The notes beneath the pieces are model-generated. The model did not search any database and had not been told where the DNA came from. It was given only the letters and a program-made list of their open reading frames with translations. From Paulinella micropora (taxonomy: Eukaryota; Cercozoa; Imbricatea; Euglyphida; Paulinellidae), in the NCBI GenBank assembly GCA_019918135.1, contig WBZZ01003962.1, positions 110,001-130,000 on the forward strand: a stretch of 20,000 bases of DNA, in the 5' to 3' direction. Below are positions 9,563 to 19,007 of this stretch, piece by piece (position 1 is the stretch's first letter; each line of letters begins with the position of its first letter). A program made the translations under genes and the position numbers.

Positions 9563-10310
9563 CTAAGCCCAACCGACCCTACGCGTCCTACCGGAAGCTC
9601 TCCTGGCATGGATGGTGACCTGTGGATTGTCAAGGAGGTATACGCCAATTACTTCCCGACGATAGCCTCTGTCTGCGTAGCCGGTACTCACCCCAAATGC
9701 TTACACCTTGGCTATTGGATCCCGGAACAAGTGATCACCAGCCAAGGCTTGTGGCCTGACAACAGCACCGTCCTGGCAAGACATCAGCCAACAGGCAAAA
9801 TATGGACTCATCCGCGAGTGGAACGAGCGTTGCTGCGCACGGCAGACGACGACCGCGGGACTTACCAGATCCAGTCCCCGGAAAATGAAATTCAATGGAA
9901 GTCCGTACACGCATGTTCTACCCGCACATCGAGCACTACAACTTCATCGCTTACCCGCTTTTGGCACGGACCTTCAATCCATGGGACGCGTTCAACCATT
10001 CAACAGTAGCGACACGATGCACCCACGAGAGTCGCACCTACTTACGTACCGACCCTTGCCAGATGTACGGACGCACCCCTTGGGGCGAAGATGCAGTCCG
10101 ATTCATGATCGATGCTACCGTCGGCCTTAGTTGCGATCAACCTACGCGCCTTATGCAACACTACTGGCCGCCTCGCAACACGCCTCATGAAATGGACCCG
10201 GACACCTACTACGACCTCACAGCGGGACTTGCCATTCTAGCTGACGGCCAGACCCCAGTAGGCGTCGTCAACGCCGAGGCCTTATGCCTGCTCAGAGTCC
10301 TTAAGCGCAA
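9563..10310 (+). pseudogene. Unrecognised domain, part 1 (frame-broken)
   Basis: The frame of the preceding tract continues after its TAG: DLWIVKEVYANYFPTIASVC, then HLGYWIPEQVITSQGLWPD to about 9895. There it slips into another frame, reading MFYPHIEHYNFIAYPLLART, TPWGEDAVRFMIDATVGL and QHYWPPRNTPHEMDPDTYYD, to about LLRVLKRK near 10310. It is rich in Tyr, Trp, Pro and His with C-ending codons, and looks like a folded globular protein. No family comes to mind. The coding signal then moves to the opposite strand. Confidence 0.5.
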
Positions 10311-10918
10311 GCCCCACGCGTGTGGGTACACAGGTGATGTCGTAATAGGAGTCCGTTGCAGTGATTTTTAACCATATGGGGTCCATGCAAGGGAGTCGGT
10401 GGAAGTAGTGCTGTAGGGCGAAGCAGCGTTCTCGAGTCGGGAGTTTGAATACGTAGCGTTGGTATGGTGGGCTGCCGAATCCAGGGGCTATGGTGTATTG
10501 ACCGGAGGTCGGAGTTTCCATACAACACCAGGGCAACAGCAATTCACCTTCGGAAAGTACGTGCAAAACAGTGTTCCGAGGGGCTGAGTTCGGGGTGCTG
10601 CCAACGATGAGTCCAAGATGCGATGACACCTTGTATCCATGGGCGGCGGAGGGGATGATAGGACATACCGGTGTAGAAGTAATCCACGTCTCCGGTGGGC
10701 TCCACGTGACGGCCGACGAGGGCCGTGTACAAAAGTTGTGCCGTGCTCCGTCCATGCGCCGGCCCGAAGTGAAAGAAGACGGCATTCAATCCGGACTCGA
10801 GGAATCGGAGCATTATGCTGGAACCCTTCGGCGTGTTGAGGATTTCTTTTACTTTCTCTGGCGTGAGCGCGTTCGCTGGAGCCCGCAGCAGACGATAGCG
10901 ACGTCCCTCGGAACTACT
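10300..10918 (-). pseudogene. Unrecognised domain, part 2, on an inverted segment
   Basis: Read on the - strand from 10918, an open frame gives RRYRLLRAPANALTPEKVKE, SSIMLRFLESGLNAVFFHFG and TALVGRHVEPTGDVDYFYTG, ending at 10544. A second - frame continues with SEGELLLPWCCMETP and SPPYQRYVFKLPTR to DSYYDITCVPTRVGLALK near 10290. Across this segment the + strand turns G-rich, while on both sides it is C- and A-rich as in coding-strand sequence. The simplest reading is that a piece of the same coding region has been flipped. No domain is recognised. A + strand frame at 10571-10936 is also open, but it has poorer codon use. Confidence 0.5.
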
Positions 10919-11375
10919 TCAACAACAGTTCCTTGACCATCTACTACTGCAACTCGGGCGACGCAAATTTCTTTGACAACATCATCCGAGACCATTGGAT
11001 GGGATTGACAAGCGGAATACGCATCACCTCTGGCAAGAGCACTCTAGGCGGCTCCCGCGAGGCCAACAACAACCTATCCAACTACCTTTGGGAGGCCCAC
11101 AACTGGCCCGACCCCGAGAACAACGATTCCGCCAATGTCCCGTGGCCCACCACGTTTAAATAGGTTCGATACGACAACGTGGAGTGGCTCAAATCGCAAT
11201 TTTTCTTATCGCCAGTCAAACCGGCCGCCGCGACAGCCGCGAGATTTACGTAGTCCATCACCCCATGAACACCGTTCCATGTGACTACGACATCATCAAC
11301 CCGTACTCGCGAGAGAAACGTTTGCGGGGCTACCCCATCGGCGTCCCGTGCACTCGCCTGCGTTCCTGGGTATGA
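10919..11375 (+). pseudogene. Unrecognised domain, part 3 (C-terminal end)
   Basis: Coding signal returns to the + strand with NYFNNSSLTIYYCNSGDANF, then IIRDHWMGLTSGIRI and NLSNYLWEAHNWPDPEN. A TAG at 11161-11163 interrupts it, but the same frame goes on with VRYDNVEWLKSQFFLSP. Then a slip near 11225 leads to REIYVVHHPMNTVPCDYDII and a final stop at 11373-11375. This looks like the true end of the + strand coding tract. The composition is Asn/Tyr/Trp-rich. No family is recognised. Confidence 0.5.
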
Positions 11376-12435
11376 ACCTTTGCAAGTACCCCTAGGATGA
11401 TGTTCTCAAAAAAATGAAATGTTCTCTGGTAACATTAAATCATTTTTACGATATATTATATACTGTCGTACCTGAGCACGGTCACTCTCTACTTGTGTCG
11501 GTATATCGCAGGGTTGGGTACTTACACCCAGACTTTGAATATAGCTATTAGGACTGGCACCTTAGTACTATATTATAGGATATCCGCTTTGGACAAGGGT
11601 ATGTTATTAAAAGACAATGTATTTACGATCTCAGTAGTTGAAATCAATTGGGAAATACAGCACCACACGGCTTGTATTTTTTGTCGGTTATATTCAAAAG
11701 ATATTATTTAATGCAAGCCGGGGTATTTATCCATCCAATTCCACAGCACTCTGAAAATAACCTAATCTTCCTCCTCTACAAAAGAGAGGAAACCAGTATG
11801 GCGGAAAATGTAGGAGACTGTCAGAGCCAAGCAACAAAAAGGAAACAGAAAGCCATTCCCCGATGTCACCCCTAACGATAATATTATCCTGCTTAAAAAA
11901 AGTAGTACCGGTTATGAATCGTAATATTATCGTTTTCAACCGGCTCAAAAGTATATAAATAAAAACGGATACAACTACATCTTGACGAGATATAGCTCAT
12001 CTATACATCTGTGTATAGGGGTATAAGAAAAGGTCGCATATTTACCTATCTGCGCCTACAAACCCCCCCGCCCGTCTTATAACCGTAGCTAATAGGGGTA
12101 GATTGGTAAATATCGTTGGATGAGAGCTCACTTTCCAGGTCTGTTTCCTCATGGATGCCCAGCTCTGTGGAGACACACCATTGAGCAGCTTGAGTGACCG
12201 TTGAGTTCTGCCCTTCATCCCCGTTGTACGTCATGTGCTTACAAAATGCAAATTTGTGTTTGAAGATTTTCGTGTTCAAATTTGAATTTGAATTTTGAGC
12301 TATCTCCTCCCCCCCTTTTATGGCGATCCGCCACAGACGTACAATGGTATGCTCATGTTGCTGTCGTACCATGCCTTCGCCGTGTCTTTTGCCGTGCTTT
12401 CTCGGGTCTATGACCTTCAGGTGCCCGTGCCATGA
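11376..12435. other. AT-richer stretch without a gene
   Basis: Composition changes sharply to AT-rich right after the + strand coding tract ends. I find no open frame with protein-like content on either strand. It contains the hairpin at 11874-11934, a TATAAATA word near 11953, and a C-run near 12062. This is where 3' terminal repeats of the two facing elements could lie, but I could not pair any repeat within it. Confidence 0.5.
11874..11934. repeat. 13-bp inverted repeat (hairpin)
   Basis: AACGATAATATTA at 11874-11886 is the exact reverse complement of TAATATTATCGTT at 11922-11934. The loop between is 35 bases. The arms are AT-rich, so chance formation in this AT-rich stretch is possible. 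Confidence 0.7.
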
Positions 12436-12710
12436 GGATCTGTGATTCTGAGATTACCGAGAAATTGTCATCTTCGTTGAGGAGAAATTCTGAGTAACGC
12501 CCCAAGCATCTGTGGCAACTCTGGCCCACCCTAAGGATCTGTGTCATCCTGAGATTACAGAGAAGTTTTTATCTAAGTCAATAAAAACCTCTAAGTAACG
12601 TCATTAGCATGTGGCAGCTCTGATTCATCCCAAGGATCTATGATCCCGAGAATACCGAGAGGCATTGATCTTTATTGTTCAAGACCTCCGGGCAATCTCG
12701 TTCATTAAAT
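12436..12710. repeat. 99-bp tandem repeat, three diverged copies
   Basis: Copies start with GGATCTGTGAT, GGATCTGTGTC and GGATCTATGAT at 12436, 12535 and 12634, exactly 99 bp apart both times. Shared words follow in order: GAGATTACCGAGAA or GAGATTACAGAGAA, then CTGAGTAACG or CTAAGTAACG, then GCATCTGTGGCAACTCTG or GCATGTGGCAGCTCTG. The third copy fades after about 60 bp. 99 is a multiple of three, but stops occur in the frames I tried, so this is not a coding repeat. Confidence 0.85.
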
Positions 12711-12899
12711 TGTTGGAATGAACGGGCGCTATGCCAGTGTCAAGGGTGCCGTTGGCTCATTAGGCGTTGTTTGTTTGGTTTGGCTTTCTGCGGACATCTT
12801 TTTATTGCCGCCCGGCAAGTATCTACTTCGCTGATGCGAAGGTAGAAGTGTCTAAAGATATATACAACCCATTGACTGGGTCTCAAAACGCGTCCATGC

Positions 12900-13515
12900 T
12901 TAGACGTCGGAGCATTCGTGCTCGAGGTAGTCCATGAACCTCTCTTCGCTGGACGGCGAAGGTGGATGCCACCTCCAGGCGGGTTGATCCTCCGCTGGTA
13001 TGTCGATCTCATGGTCCAGGCTTGCTTTCCATGCTCTCGCCTCCGACCAAGACAATTCTTCCCCGACTACCGAATACTGTGGCGTGGTATATCCCATGCC
13101 TGGGTAGAGGTCTCTGATGGTTCCCCCAGCTGGTATTCGTACTGTTGTCTCCAGTACGGCCACTCATGTCGGATAGTGGCAGATATAGTCTAATTCCTGA
13201 GTTAGTCTGTGCCATCGGAACTCATCATGCTGAATCACTCTGTCCCAACCGAGTCTGTCCTGTGCCCTGAGCTGCCTACCCCACTCCTCGAAGCCTTGTA
13301 TTCGGCCCCAGTATGTGTTGGGTACTTTCTCGTCAGGGTCCGCTAACTGGTTGGCGATGCGGGATGTCTCTGGGTCACCGCTCCTCTTCAGCTGCAGGTG
13401 GATTGCAAGCAGCCATGAGAGCCGGTGTTCCCTCTGAAACCGTATGTAATACTGCTGTCGTAACCGACCCGCACCTCGGAAACGCGCATGTATTCGGTGT
13501 CGTATGCCTCGCGGC
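12900..13515 (-). pseudogene. Unrecognised - strand protein, C-terminal part (frame-broken)
   Basis: On the - strand the reading continues from the central part as SYVGREAYDTEYMRVSEV, slips to RQQYYIRFQREHRLSWLLAI and KVPNTYWGRIQGFEEWGRQL, then to YICHYPT and a TGA near 13164. The same frame resumes with VLETTVRIPAGGTIRDLYPG and ends ERFMDYLEHECSDV with a stop at 12900-12902. It is rich in Arg, Trp and Tyr. The stop lies a few hundred bases beyond the 99-bp repeat. No family is recognised. Confidence 0.5.
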
Positions 13516-14870
13516 CTACATAGGAGAAAGAGGCGGAGGTATGCCTAAAACCTGCCTGTAATGCGCGAGTACATTCTCCTCAAACCCCATGTCCCAGTGG
13601 GTATCATGTTTGTCCCGAAGGTAGTAGGCTCTGTATGCCTTAACTTCCTCCGGCAGTGGGACATCCGACACATCGAGCAGTCTGTAGTAAGCATTGATGT
13701 CTTCCTGCGACCACTGCAACTTTCGGAGCTCATATGGCTCGAGCAGCTGTCTAGGCCCTTTCAAGGAACCGTAGTATCGGAGGGTGTGGGCTCGCTGATG
13801 ATCAGTCAATCCCACCCACCCCGTCAGCGACCTGGCTTGCTCGAACAGCTGTTTCGTGAGTTTCTCTTTGGCGTATTTAGACGGCTTATGCGTGTACGGG
13901 GCGATCCCTGGCAATGAGTTCTGCTTCAAGGGCCACGTACGCAATTGTGGGTCAGAGTCCGGTAGTGGTGTCACGCTGGCCCTCAATTGTGCGTCGTATG
14001 CGTGATCCGGGCATCAGTAGGGTCCGTATCGCTCCGGCGACATGTACGCTCTTTCTGTGAGGTGCCATGTCCGAGAGCATCTCGGGTATACCCCTCCACG
14101 TTGTTTCATGACCTCACAAGCGCAAGAAATCATCCTTCTCGTGGGAACGTATCTCGCGGACGGATTTGATGTCGGAACACCCCGTTCATCCCACGTAGGT
14201 GGTGGAGGTGGCGGTAGGTTAACCTTGCGAGGGTTTTTCTCAAACAAGTGCGGGTCTGGGACCCAATTCACCTGATTGCCCACCAACCGCATCCGATATG
14301 GTTCCTTCGTTGGTGTGAACGGGTACGTTCTGCAGTTAGTTGTGTGCGCGAGCGCCGGACATTTTAGCCTTAACCTGCGCTCCTCATCCGTGATATCAGG
14401 ATAAGGTGGGTAGATTCGGTGTATTCTACGCGTCATGGGGTCATACGCGTATTGCATCGGTTTCTCGTACTCCTCCCTGTCCTTTACCGGGTCTTGTAGT
14501 AAGTGTAGCTCCATACCTCTCAACATCGATGCCGTGTCGATGTGGTAGGGCCTGAGCACACCAAGTGCCACACTTCTATGTGACCTCAGTGGTACCGGGC
14601 CACGTCCGAATAGACGTAGATCGGTCGGTCGATCGGCCCATACACTCCGAATATATTATCGGAAGCATGGAAGTATGCAGTGAAGACTTCGATTTCTTCC
14701 CGGCCCCAGTGTGCAGTCTGCTCAGGTGGCGGGCAGCGGTGATGCTGGTACGCCAGATCCCTGGGCTGCGGCGGGTCATTAGGCCGCTTCTGCTCGTGCG
14801 GGTTCAGCTGGTCACTGTACGCGTCGGGCTTAAGTCTGTCTTCGCTCCCGACTTTCTCCAGTATTGCAAG
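13516..14870 (-). pseudogene. Unrecognised Pro/Tyr/Arg-rich - strand protein, central part
   Basis: Coding signal is strong but spread over frames. From 14870 it reads LEKVGSEDRLKPDAYSDQLN, then GREEIEVFTAYFHASDNIFG and DRPIYVYSDVARYH to a TGA near 14588. From 14571 a 185-codon frame follows (ALGVLRPYHIDTASMLRGME, YPPYPDITDEERRLRLK, then a run of seven Pro near residue 122). From 13986 a 156-codon frame follows (KLTKQLFEQARSLTGWVGLT, LLDVSDVPLPEEVKAYRAYY) to the TAG at 13516-13518. The transitions are single-base slips with no room for introns, so this is a decayed gene. I do not recognise the domain. Confidence 0.5.
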
Positions 14871-15558
14871 CGGAGTTCCTCTCTGCGCTCCTGCCAGGTT
14901 GGGCTAGAAGACAGGCATAGACCTCCTCTTCGTCCGCATCCCACGCGAATCCCGTGTGTCGAGGGGTCTCCAGCCCTTCGGGATTGACGTCCTCATCCGT
15001 CCGTGGAGATGAAGGTGTATCCTCAGTCGGTTCCTCCCCCTTGTCAGCCGATGACTTCACAGGGGTCGTCACCATCTCCGACTCGACCTCATGTCTCTCC
15101 ATGGAGATGTCGGTGTGGTCACGATACTAGCCGGGATTGTGCCACCTGAGCGTCGTGCGGGTGTGAGCGGTGTGTGTGAACCTTGAGGTTCGAGTTCCAA
15201 GGGTTTGCTTCCTTGTGAACTCATGTTGTTGTGGTCGTATTCGCCACTGTTCGGGGTTGTCAATGCTGTGCTGGGTGTCCCCTCTGATGAGCTGTGTATG
15301 TGTCCGCACCTGAAGTTTCCTTCTCCAGGTGGGTCGAGTTCGTCTCGTTGCTCCGCTTCCCGATGTTGGTCCGCCACCGGGCTGGCCGCCGGGGTCGTTC
15401 CTATCGGATTGCCCCTCACCCGCGATCGCTTGTAATCGTAGGTGTACTATAAGTATCACCGGGATGGAAGCCACGTACGCCAAGAGAAATCCCAGGTATT
15501 GCTCTACCAGATGTCCAGTGTCGAACATACACCGGCAGGTGCCTATGATCACGTACAT
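14871..15558 (-). pseudogene. N-terminal part with a single transmembrane segment and acidic disordered tail
   Basis: An ATG at 15558 opens a frame whose residues ~18-40 form one hydrophobic helix (QYLGFLLAYVASIPVILIVH), followed by a Gly/Pro/Ser/Thr-rich stretch. The better frame slips near 15420 to a Ser/Thr/Pro-rich reading and again near 15102 to an acidic reading (HEVESEMVTTPVKSSADKGE, WDADEEEVYACL). It leads, after another slip, into the central part. Read as one gene, this would be a single-pass membrane protein with a long non-membrane body. It starts about 780 bp downstream of the integrase stop on the same strand, so an extra ORF of the same retroelement (env-like position) is possible but unproven. 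Confidence 0.45.
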
Positions 15559-16339
15559 ATTCGTCAGTTCATATGTATGTATGTATGTATATCAGCCCAA
15601 GCACAACGAGCAATGTGCGGTGTGTGTGTCGTTCTCGTGTCGGTGTTCGACTCTCTGCTCGTTTCAAACGCTGGTCAACAGCGTGACAACGCGGGTGCAC
15701 CCATACCCCGGTTATCTTTGCTGTCCGCGAGTTCCACCCTCGCCGTACTGCGCGATTTGCGGCGGCATATAGGGACCTGTTATATTTATTAGTGGTATAG
15801 ATATGCTTATTTATATAGGGCCGTCGGGTTCCTTAGAGCCCCTCCATCCAAACATTGTCAAAGAGCAAACAAGAGCGAGCATAATATCGAAGACACTCTG
15901 TGGGGAATAACTTATCATATACCATTCATGCCATTGCCGCGGGAGGCGGGTATGCAACTCGAGAGGAGGTGGATAATAAATATGATGTGCAATGCCAACC
16001 ACACCAACGGGCATTGCTGCGCGCTAACGTGGTTAGCTGCAAGTTACTCCGACCCCTGGTGGAACACCAACTACTAGCCCGTCAAGATACCTTCAGGGCC
16101 GTCGCACCTCACGGTGGGTAAGGCAGGGTCTTTTCCCGTGTATTATGTCATGTTAAGCTCTCTTTTTCTATCTGTAAGAAGAATGGACCTAGGTAGTATT
16201 TTAATATATATGGGATCCAAAGCCGTGTCCCTTTCCTGTGGCTAGCCTCTTTCTTACCGTTATTACCCAGTATTGGTCTTTGGATCTCGCATACTACCCG
16301 CGTCAGCTATGTTAATGGGGTGTCGCACGGCATGCTAGG
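15559..16339. other. Spacer between integrase pseudogene and the - strand membrane protein
   Basis: No protein-like frame is seen on either strand. It contains a short ATGT run at 15570-15589 and a few AT-rich words such as TTTATATAGGG near 15810 and TTTTAATATATATGGG near 16200, which could be promoter-like but are common by chance. Confidence 0.5.
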
Positions 16340-17691
16340 CTAGGCCAGTTTGCGTTTCTTCGCCTGCCCCAATTTGGCCTTTTTATATTTGCCTGGTGGT
16401 GGTGCCCCGATGAGATGGGTCGTTATGCCCTCGGCTATTATCTCATCCCACACCCGTAGGGGGATTCGACCGTGCTGTAGATCGAATGGATAATCTAGCA
16501 CCATCCTAGGCCACGCCTGTATCTGCCAGGGCGTGTAGCCTTCGGACTTGTCCGTGATGCCTTTCCAGAACGTTTCGACTTCGTTTGAGGCGCGGAATAC
16601 CGGATAAAAGGTCCGTGATTCCGGCTCGTCGAGGTCCTGGTGTGATCGATAGAACTGCAGTACGGGTGGCTCGGCTTTGATCGCCTTACTTGCGCACGTA
16701 ACCCGAGTCTGCGGTTCCCATTCCTCACTTTCATGAGGAAGAAATCGTTTAGGCAGTCGTCCCCGACATGCGCCTCTGGTGGCCGGAGAAGATATATCTT
16801 TCCAACGTGCCAGTGCATGGTCTTCACGTCGTCGGCCGACCTCAACTTTGAGTCAGCTGGTGGGCGTCTCAGCACCGGTTCAACCTTCTCCTCCTGTTCC
16901 GATTGCAGGTGGTTGGTCGGTTGCGGTGCAATAACGTCCCCCTCGGAAACATCGACTTGTTCAGCCGCAACTTCCTTGGCTTCGTCATTGTTCGGATCGC
17001 TCCCCTCGGCTGCGGCCGGTAAGGGTTGCTTTGGGTTCTCCTTCGCCTCCGCCGTCTTGTCTCGGCACTTGGGCGGAGGCCGTAAACTATGTTCTAGTTT
17101 CTGTACTGCCTCCGTCATCGTTTCATTACGATCCAGCATGGGGTTGAATCGCATCAACCGCCGTACGTGCACTGCTAGCGTCTTGCCCTTTCCTTGTATT
17201 CGGTATGTCAACGCACCTACCTGTTCTACAACAGTGTATGGGCCTTGCCACATCGGAAAGAGTTTGACGCTTACCAAGTTGGGTACCTGGGGTACGTACA
17301 GGAAGACTAAGTCCCCCGCATGGTATTCCCCCGACTCATACTTGCTGTTGCTCGGCGCCTGTTGATTATGTTTGTGAGCCTCTTCGGCCTCCCGCGCCTT
17401 CATGAGGTAGTGTCTGGCTTCTGCCATGACTCGTAGGCGACAGACCATAAACTCATCATGTTCTAAGAAACCCCCTTCCGGGAGGTTTGGTAACACCAAC
17501 TCCTCCGGAATCCTCAAGTGCTGTCCGTATACTAGGAGATTGGGGGAAGCGCCTGTGGCTTTTCCGCTCAATGCCCTTGATGCGGTGTTGTTCATGGAAA
17601 ATACAAAAGACGGTAAGGCCTTATGCCACATGTGCTGATTGTCGCGACAATATTGCTGGAGCGCGGCCTTGAGCGGCCTATGGACCCTCTC
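16340..17691 (-). pseudogene. Ty3/Gypsy-like integrase C-terminal domain with long extra tail
   Basis: From the catalytic Glu the frame runs through the typical NTASRALSGKATGASPNLLVYG segment of Gypsy-like pol and then a GPY/F module (WQGPYTVVEQVGALTYRIQ, GPY at 17244-17236). An acidic, Pro/Glu-rich linker follows, and then KTMHWHVGKIYLLRPPEAHV. Near 16735 a single-base slip moves the true frame. The shifted reading continues for about 130 codons (ESEEWEPQTRVTCASK, EVETFWKGITDKSEGYTPWQ, YPFDLQHGRIPLRVWDEIIA) to a basic end, KKAKLGQAKKRKLA, and stop at 16342-16340. The unshifted frame stops at 16495 but gives poor, Arg/Ser-rich protein. The tail is not a recognisable chromodomain. Confidence 0.7.
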
Positions 17692-18384
17692 AATTTTGCC
17701 GTTGCTCTTTAGCGAATATCGTTACGTATCCACTTAAAACCCCACACTGTGGACAGCCGAGCGGAGAGGTCGTTCGTGAACTCCGATCCCCGATCGCTGT
17801 ACACATTCTTCGGTACCCCGGTATATCGGAAGACATGGTCAACCAGGACTTCGCATGTCGATTCCGCATCCTTTTCCACAACCGGCACCGCGAACACATA
17901 GTTCGAAAAGCGGTCTATGGCCGTTAGGATGTACCGATAGTTGTGGGTTTCCGATCGCGGTAGTGGTCCCACGTAGTCGTAGTGTTTCAAATAGGTTCTC
18001 AACAATCTTGTATTCCCTATAGAGGCATTTCTGAGCGTTGTTGTGCAGCGTTTGGGTTTGCTTGCAGTGTTCGCATGCGTCAACTGTGTCGGCGATGGAT
18101 TTCTGCATACCATGCCACCAGAACCTACGCGACATGAACCATGACATTTTGTCCCTTCCTGTGTGTGAGTTGAGAGCAGAACGGTGTGTGGCCAGCAAGA
18201 TCGCCTTTTGTAACTGTGGTGGAACCCACAGTGTCCACTTCGATTGCGTCTTTTCCCACTTGCCCCCGGCCCCCTTTTACCACAGGAGGTCATCGTGCCA
18301 GGTCATACTTTTCTCATGGGCTCTTATTTCTCTAGTTTCAGGGTGTGTCAGCGGGTAAACGGCGTGATCAATGAAGGGGCCCAT
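17689..18384 (-). pseudogene. Ty3/Gypsy-like integrase: zinc-binding domain and catalytic core
   Basis: From 18384 the frame reads MGPFIDHAVYPLTHPET and hits an in-frame TAA at 18279-18277. It goes on to the HHCC zinc-binding module, H-x6-H-x29-C-x2-C, with the first His at 18186 and the last Cys at 18066. After a one-base slip the core reads YVGPLPRSETHNYRYILTAI. The first catalytic Asp is at 17915-17913, the second in YSDRGSEFTN at 17795-17793, and the Glu in NGKIERVHRPLK at 17691-17689. D2 to E is 104 bases, so with one lost base the spacing is D-x34-E, as in retroviral-type integrases. The reverse transcriptase, RNase H and protease that should lie upstream are absent. At least two slips and one stop make it inactive. 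Confidence 0.85.
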
Positions 18385-18429
18385 TCCTTAGAGCTCTTTG
18401 CCAACTGACCAAACACCGCGGGGCTCGCC

Positions 18430-18600
18430 ACCGTGGTATGGACTGAATTCAACAGTTGGCCCGAATTCAACTATGCATTTATTGGGGTTACTGGGCCTGA
18501 ATTCAACAATCACACATTTTTTCTTTTTTTGAAGCTAATACGCGTGTTGGAAAGCATTCCTTTGGGGGGTATTTCACCTTGGGATCCTCCATGGAGAAAT

Positions 18601-18602
<2 letters not shown>
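18430..18602. repeat. GAATTCAAC motif on an 18-bp period
   Basis: GAATTCAAC occurs at 18445, 18463 and 18499, so spacings are 18 and 36 bp. The flanks GGCCC and GGGCCT precede two of them. No gene is seen in this stretch. Confidence 0.7.

Positions 18603-18639
<37 letters not shown>
18603..18639 (+). repeat. Uninterrupted run of 37 A
   Basis: It follows ATGGAGAAATGC and is followed by TTGAAAATTTTG. It could be the poly(A) tail of an inserted + strand transcript or LINE/SINE-type sequence, or simple slippage. I found no clear target-site duplication. Confidence 0.9.
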
Positions 18640-18643
<4 letters not shown>

Positions 18644-19007
18644 AAATTTTGTCTCGGGGTGCACACCGCATGTTAACTTGTCCATTTTTCCACATACAAC
18701 ACAATACGTACCTCCTACCCTTACTACCAGAACCAATGTCATGCTTATTACGTCGAAACACCAACTTCCACAAACTACGTTACAACAGCAGCCATCACAA
18801 TTTTGGCATTTCCTCCTTCAGGACACAAGTATAACGTAATTACTTACCATTTATAAATTATCCCTTGCGGCCAACACTGGCACTGCCACGGTGACCTCGG
18901 TGGAGTAGGACCTGTTCAGTCGAAAAATTACCAACACCAACTTTTCGTACTTTTTGGCATTTCCCTGTTCCGGACACAAGCCTAACGCAATTACTGCGCA
19001 TTTATCC
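18640..19007. repeat. Diverged ~150-bp repeat pair leading into the satellite
   Basis: TTTTGGCATTTCC, GGACACAAG, TAACG-AATTACT and ATTTAT recur in the same order about 150 bp apart (near 18801 and 18952). The spacing is close to the 153-bp satellite period that follows, so these look like two more, strongly diverged, edge units. No gene is seen. Confidence 0.55.

Noticed and set aside
10571..10936. A 121-codon + strand frame inside the inverted segment
   Set aside because: It is fairly protein-like, but base skew and codon use favour the - strand. I keep this as the main uncertainty of the inversion claim.
11921..11929. TAATATTAC on the - strand, the nonanucleotide of circular Rep-encoding DNA virus origins
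   Set aside because: It is a 9-mer in AT-rich DNA, it lies in a hairpin arm and not in a loop, and no Rep-like gene is nearby.
11376..12435. LTR of one of the facing elements
   Set aside because: The AT shift and TATA-like word are suggestive, but I found no second copy of any part of it and no clear TG...CA ends.
13313..15020. Open + strand frames of 80-150 codons opposite the - strand tract
   Set aside because: Their content is poor and the - strand frames have better codon use and ordered segments. They are antisense shadows.
16733..17365. A 210-codon + strand frame opposite the integrase
   Set aside because: It is Ser/Cys-rich and antisense to well-recognised integrase and GPY/F sequence.
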